Source: Pseudoruegeria sp. SK021
GTDB taxonomy: Bacteria > Pseudomonadota > Alphaproteobacteria > Rhodobacterales > Rhodobacteraceae
NCBI RefSeq assembly: GCF_002119405.1
Contig: NZ_MTBG01000018.1
Span: forward strand, 1-64,000
Direction: 5' to 3'
Length of the DNA: 64,000 nucleotides
The stretch's first letter is position 1. Each line of letters opens with the position of its first letter. The notes under the pieces are model-generated. The model had not been told where the DNA came from. It searched no databases and was given only the letters and a program-made list of their open reading frames with translations. Shown one piece after another: positions 61,845 to 64,000 of this stretch. The translations under genes and the position numbers were made by a program.

Positions 61845-62951
61845 ATGAACAGATATTTCCAACGGATCTGGACACAGATCGCCAACCCGGACCCATCTGA
61901 CGATGTTGAGATCGCCCTCGAAGCGGTCGAGGCAACCCTGCCTGTAGTGTGGCTGCTCGGTAAAACCGGGGCGGGGAAATCGTCCTTGGTGCAAAATCTG
62001 ACCGGCCTCAGCACCGCCGAAGTCGGCAATGGCTTTGAACCCTGTACCCGCACAGCAGCGTTCTTCGACTTCCCTGCGGCGACCCCGGTGATGCGGTTTC
62101 TCGATACGCGCGGCCTTGGCGAAGCCGGCTATGACCCCACGACAGATTTGGCGGAATGCGAGTCGCACAGCCATGCCATTCTGGCCGTCGCCCGTCTGGA
62201 CGACCCGGTGCAGGGGGCGTTGTCCGCCGCGCTGCGCACGGTGGTTCGGCGCGCGCCGGACATCCGGGTCATCGTCGTGCATACCGGCGCGGATCTGCTG
62301 CCCGATGAACAGGAACGCGCCCGCGCCCGGGCCGCGACCCAAAACCTGCTGCAAACGGCGACCGGACGCTCGCTGCCTGCGGTCGAGCTGTCCCAGACCC
62401 CAAGCGCCAAGGGCGGCGGCAGTGATGGTGTCGCGGAACTGATCACCCTTCTGGGGCAGACCATGCCCGAGGTCGCCCTGCTATTGGCCCGGGCCGATCT
62501 GCGCGATGCCGAACGCGCCGCCTTCGCCAAGAACAAGCCCGACGTGCTGTGGTACGCCAGTGCGGCGGGCAGTAGCGATATCGCCCCGGTGGTGGGCGCG
62601 GTTGCGGTGCCTGCGGTGCAAGCCGCCATGCTGCGGATGCTGGGCAATCGCTATGGCGTCGAATGGACCCGGACCCGGATGGCCGAATTCGCCGCCGCCC
62701 TCGGGCTCGGCACCGCGCTGCGCTTTGGGGCCAGCTATGTCACCCGTCAGGTCGCCAAGCTAATCCCGGTGGTGGGCCAAACCGCGGGGGCCGCCGCGGC
62801 GGGCACAATCAGCTTTGCCGCGACCTATGCGCTGGGACGCGCCGCCGCCTATTATCTGCACCGCACCCAAATCCAGCAGGCCGTGACCCCCGCAGACCTG
62901 CGCGCGGTCTTTCAAGATGCGCTGAAAGGCGCGCGCAATGCGCCCCGGTAG
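61845..62951 (+). CDS. GTPase with C-terminal DUF697-like membrane domain
   Basis: A 368-residue protein. ATG 61845 follows GAGAAAG. The GTPase domain has P-loop GKTGAGKS (39-46) and switch II DTRG (87-90). The place of the guanine-specificity motif NKxD holds HTGAD (146-150), which may weaken guanine recognition. A C-terminal glycine- and alanine-rich hydrophobic region (about residues 245-345, ending IPVVGQTAGAAAAGTISFAATYALG) resembles DUF697, seen in YcjF-like proteins. It overlaps the next gene, also a GTPase, by 14 nt. Confidence 0.8.
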   Translation: MNRYFQRIWTQIANPDPSDDVEIALEAVEATLPVVWLLGKTGAGKSSLVQNLTGLSTAEVGNGFEPCTRTAAFFDFPAATPVMRFLDTRGLGEAGYDPTTDLAECESHSHAILAVARLDDPVQGALSAALRTVVRRAPDIRVIVVHTGADLLPDEQERARARAATQNLLQTATGRSLPAVELSQTPSAKGGGSDGVAELITLLGQTMPEVALLLARADLRDAERAAFAKNKPDVLWYASAAGSSDIAPVVGAVAVPAVQAAMLRMLGNRYGVEWTRTRMAEFAAALGLGTALRFGASYVTRQVAKLIPVVGQTAGAAAAGTISFAATYALGRAAAYYLHRTQIQQAVTPADLRAVFQDALKGARNAPR

Positions 62952-64000
62952 GCGCCTGCGCCAAGCTCTGCTGCGTTGGGATCGCCTGATCTCGGCCCTT
63001 GTGGTGACCCTGCCGCTGGTGGCCACCTGCCTGTTTGGATTTCTTTGGCTCAGTGAACACGGCTGGCTGTTGCCGTTCATCACCCTTTGCGCCGTGGTCG
63101 GCGGCGCGGTCTACCTTGCCCGCCGCTGGCTGCGCCCTCCGCGGCAACAGACGCAAGACGCCGCCGACATGCGCGAGGCCCTGTCGGTTGAGGCCGATCC
63201 CGACTGGTCCGCCGCCGAAACCACCGCCTTCTCGGTCGCCCGCAAGCGGATCGAAGCGCTGACCGACGCCGACCTGCCATGGGAGGACTTGCCGAAGGCC
63301 GCGCTGGACGTGGTCAACGACATCGCCACCGGCTTGGGCGGCCCGCAGAAAACTGCGCTGGATTTCACCCTGCCCGAAGCGCTGTTGCTGATCGAACGCG
63401 CCGCCACCCGCTATCGCAGTCATCTGCGCCGCCATGTGCCGTTTTCCGATCAGGTGTCGTTAAAAACGCTGATCTGGATTTGGGGTCAACGGGACCGCGC
63501 CCAGATGGCCCTCAGCGTCGCGCGCATCGGCCACCGTCTGGCCCGCCTCGCCATCAGCCCCACCACCGCCGTCCTGCGGGAGATCGAACAGGCCGTCGCG
63601 GGGGGCAATGCCACCTATCTGAACGATCAGGTCATCGCAGTGCTGCAAGCCGTCCTGCTGGAAGAGGTCGCCTACGCCGCCGTCGAGCTATATTCAGGCC
63701 GATTGAAATTCTCGGATGCCGAATTGTTGGCGATCCAAATGGCCAGCACCGACGCCGACCGGGGCCGCGCCGCCCTGCCCGATGCGCCCCTGCGGGTGGT
63801 GGTGGTCGGTCAGATCAGCGCGGGCAAGTCCAGTTTGATCAACGCTCTGTTGCCGCATGATCTGGCCGAGATCGACATGCAACCCACCACCGACCGCCTG
63901 ACCACCTATGAGACCGAGATCGACGGCATCGCCTGCCACCTGATCGACACCCAAGGGCTGGACGGCGGGCCCGACGCCCACGCGGCGACCCTGACCCAGA
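62938..64000 (+). CDS. Second membrane GTPase, cut by the window end
   Basis: This frame is open from ATG 62938 through the end of the window, giving at least 354 residues. The N-terminus has two hydrophobic helices (residues about 17-37 and 42-60). A helical stretch follows, and the GTPase domain begins near residue 285 with P-loop GQISAGKS (291-298) and then LIDTQGLDG. The start lies inside the preceding GTPase gene, so the two are translationally coupled and may work as a heteromeric, dynamin- or YcjX/YcjF-like pair (inference). The C-terminus is not visible. Confidence 0.82.
   Translation, partial: MRPGRRLRQALLRWDRLISALVVTLPLVATCLFGFLWLSEHGWLLPFITLCAVVGGAVYLARRWLRPPRQQTQDAADMREALSVEADPDWSAAETTAFSVARKRIEALTDADLPWEDLPKAALDVVNDIATGLGGPQKTALDFTLPEALLLIERAATRYRSHLRRHVPFSDQVSLKTLIWIWGQRDRAQMALSVARIGHRLARLAISPTTAVLREIEQAVAGGNATYLNDQVIAVLQAVLLEEVAYAAVELYSGRLKFSDAELLAIQMASTDADRGRAALPDAPLRVVVVGQISAGKSSLINALLPHDLAEIDMQPTTDRLTTYETEIDGIACHLIDTQGLDGGPDAHAATLTQ

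Overview
The window is a GC-rich, densely packed chromosomal or large-replicon segment. It most resembles an alphaproteobacterium of the Rhodobacterales (Roseobacter/Paracoccus-type). That guess rests on gene style: a cyanide-insensitive quinol oxidase with its DUF2474 peptide, many high-affinity uptake systems (two peptide-type ABC, one PotABC-like ABC, one ribose-type ABC, one TRAP, one tripartite tricarboxylate transporter), a serralysin-like RTX protease, and carboxyspermidine-route polyamine genes. I saw no rRNA, tRNA, CRISPR array, insertion sequence or phage gene.

Layout. 0.4-9 kb: an unknown Rossmann-like protein, cioAB plus the small DUF2474 subunit, an MFS exporter, a DUF6635-like protein, a voltage-gated-type K+ channel with a C-terminal zinc ribbon, and two c-type cytochromes. 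9.2-17.2 kb: a dipeptide operon (dppA, M24 peptidase, dppB, dppC, an AtoE-type carboxylate permease, dppD, dppF), convergent with a secreted M10 protease. 19.5-24.8 kb: a complete arginine-to-spermidine set (speA, carboxyspermidine dehydrogenase, carboxyspermidine decarboxylase, speB), followed by a convergent Lrp-type regulator. 25.8-34.1 kb: a second peptide-type ABC operon ending in a GntR regulator, maleylacetoacetate isomerase and fumarylacetoacetase.

34.3-48.8 kb looks like one nitrogen-heterocycle or ureide catabolic region. It holds a LysR regulator divergent from uraD plus a TRAP transporter, then a second GntR regulator, a cytosine-deaminase-like amidohydrolase, a PotABC-like importer, a PuuE/NodB-type hydrolase, an amidase and two hydantoin-racemase-like proteins. 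Three copies of one palindrome (AAATGGRATGCCATWT) tie the GntR gene, the amidohydrolase and the importer operon together. 48.9-53.3 kb is a ribose-type ABC operon. 53.3-61.6 kb is a leftward regulon: BNR protein, TIM-barrel isomerase, DUF993, Gfo/Idh oxidoreductase, TetR, TctA, TctB and TctC, with matching TetR-type palindromes in front of its two promoters. The window ends inside a pair of membrane-associated GTPase genes.

The most unusual single item is the substrate-binding protein at 25795-27426. Its family 5 fold appears circularly permuted: the segment that is normally C-terminal comes first, directly after the signal peptide. The best candidates for a little-described system are the GntR-palindrome ureide region and the TetR-palindrome Tct/DUF993/Gfo-Idh regulon.
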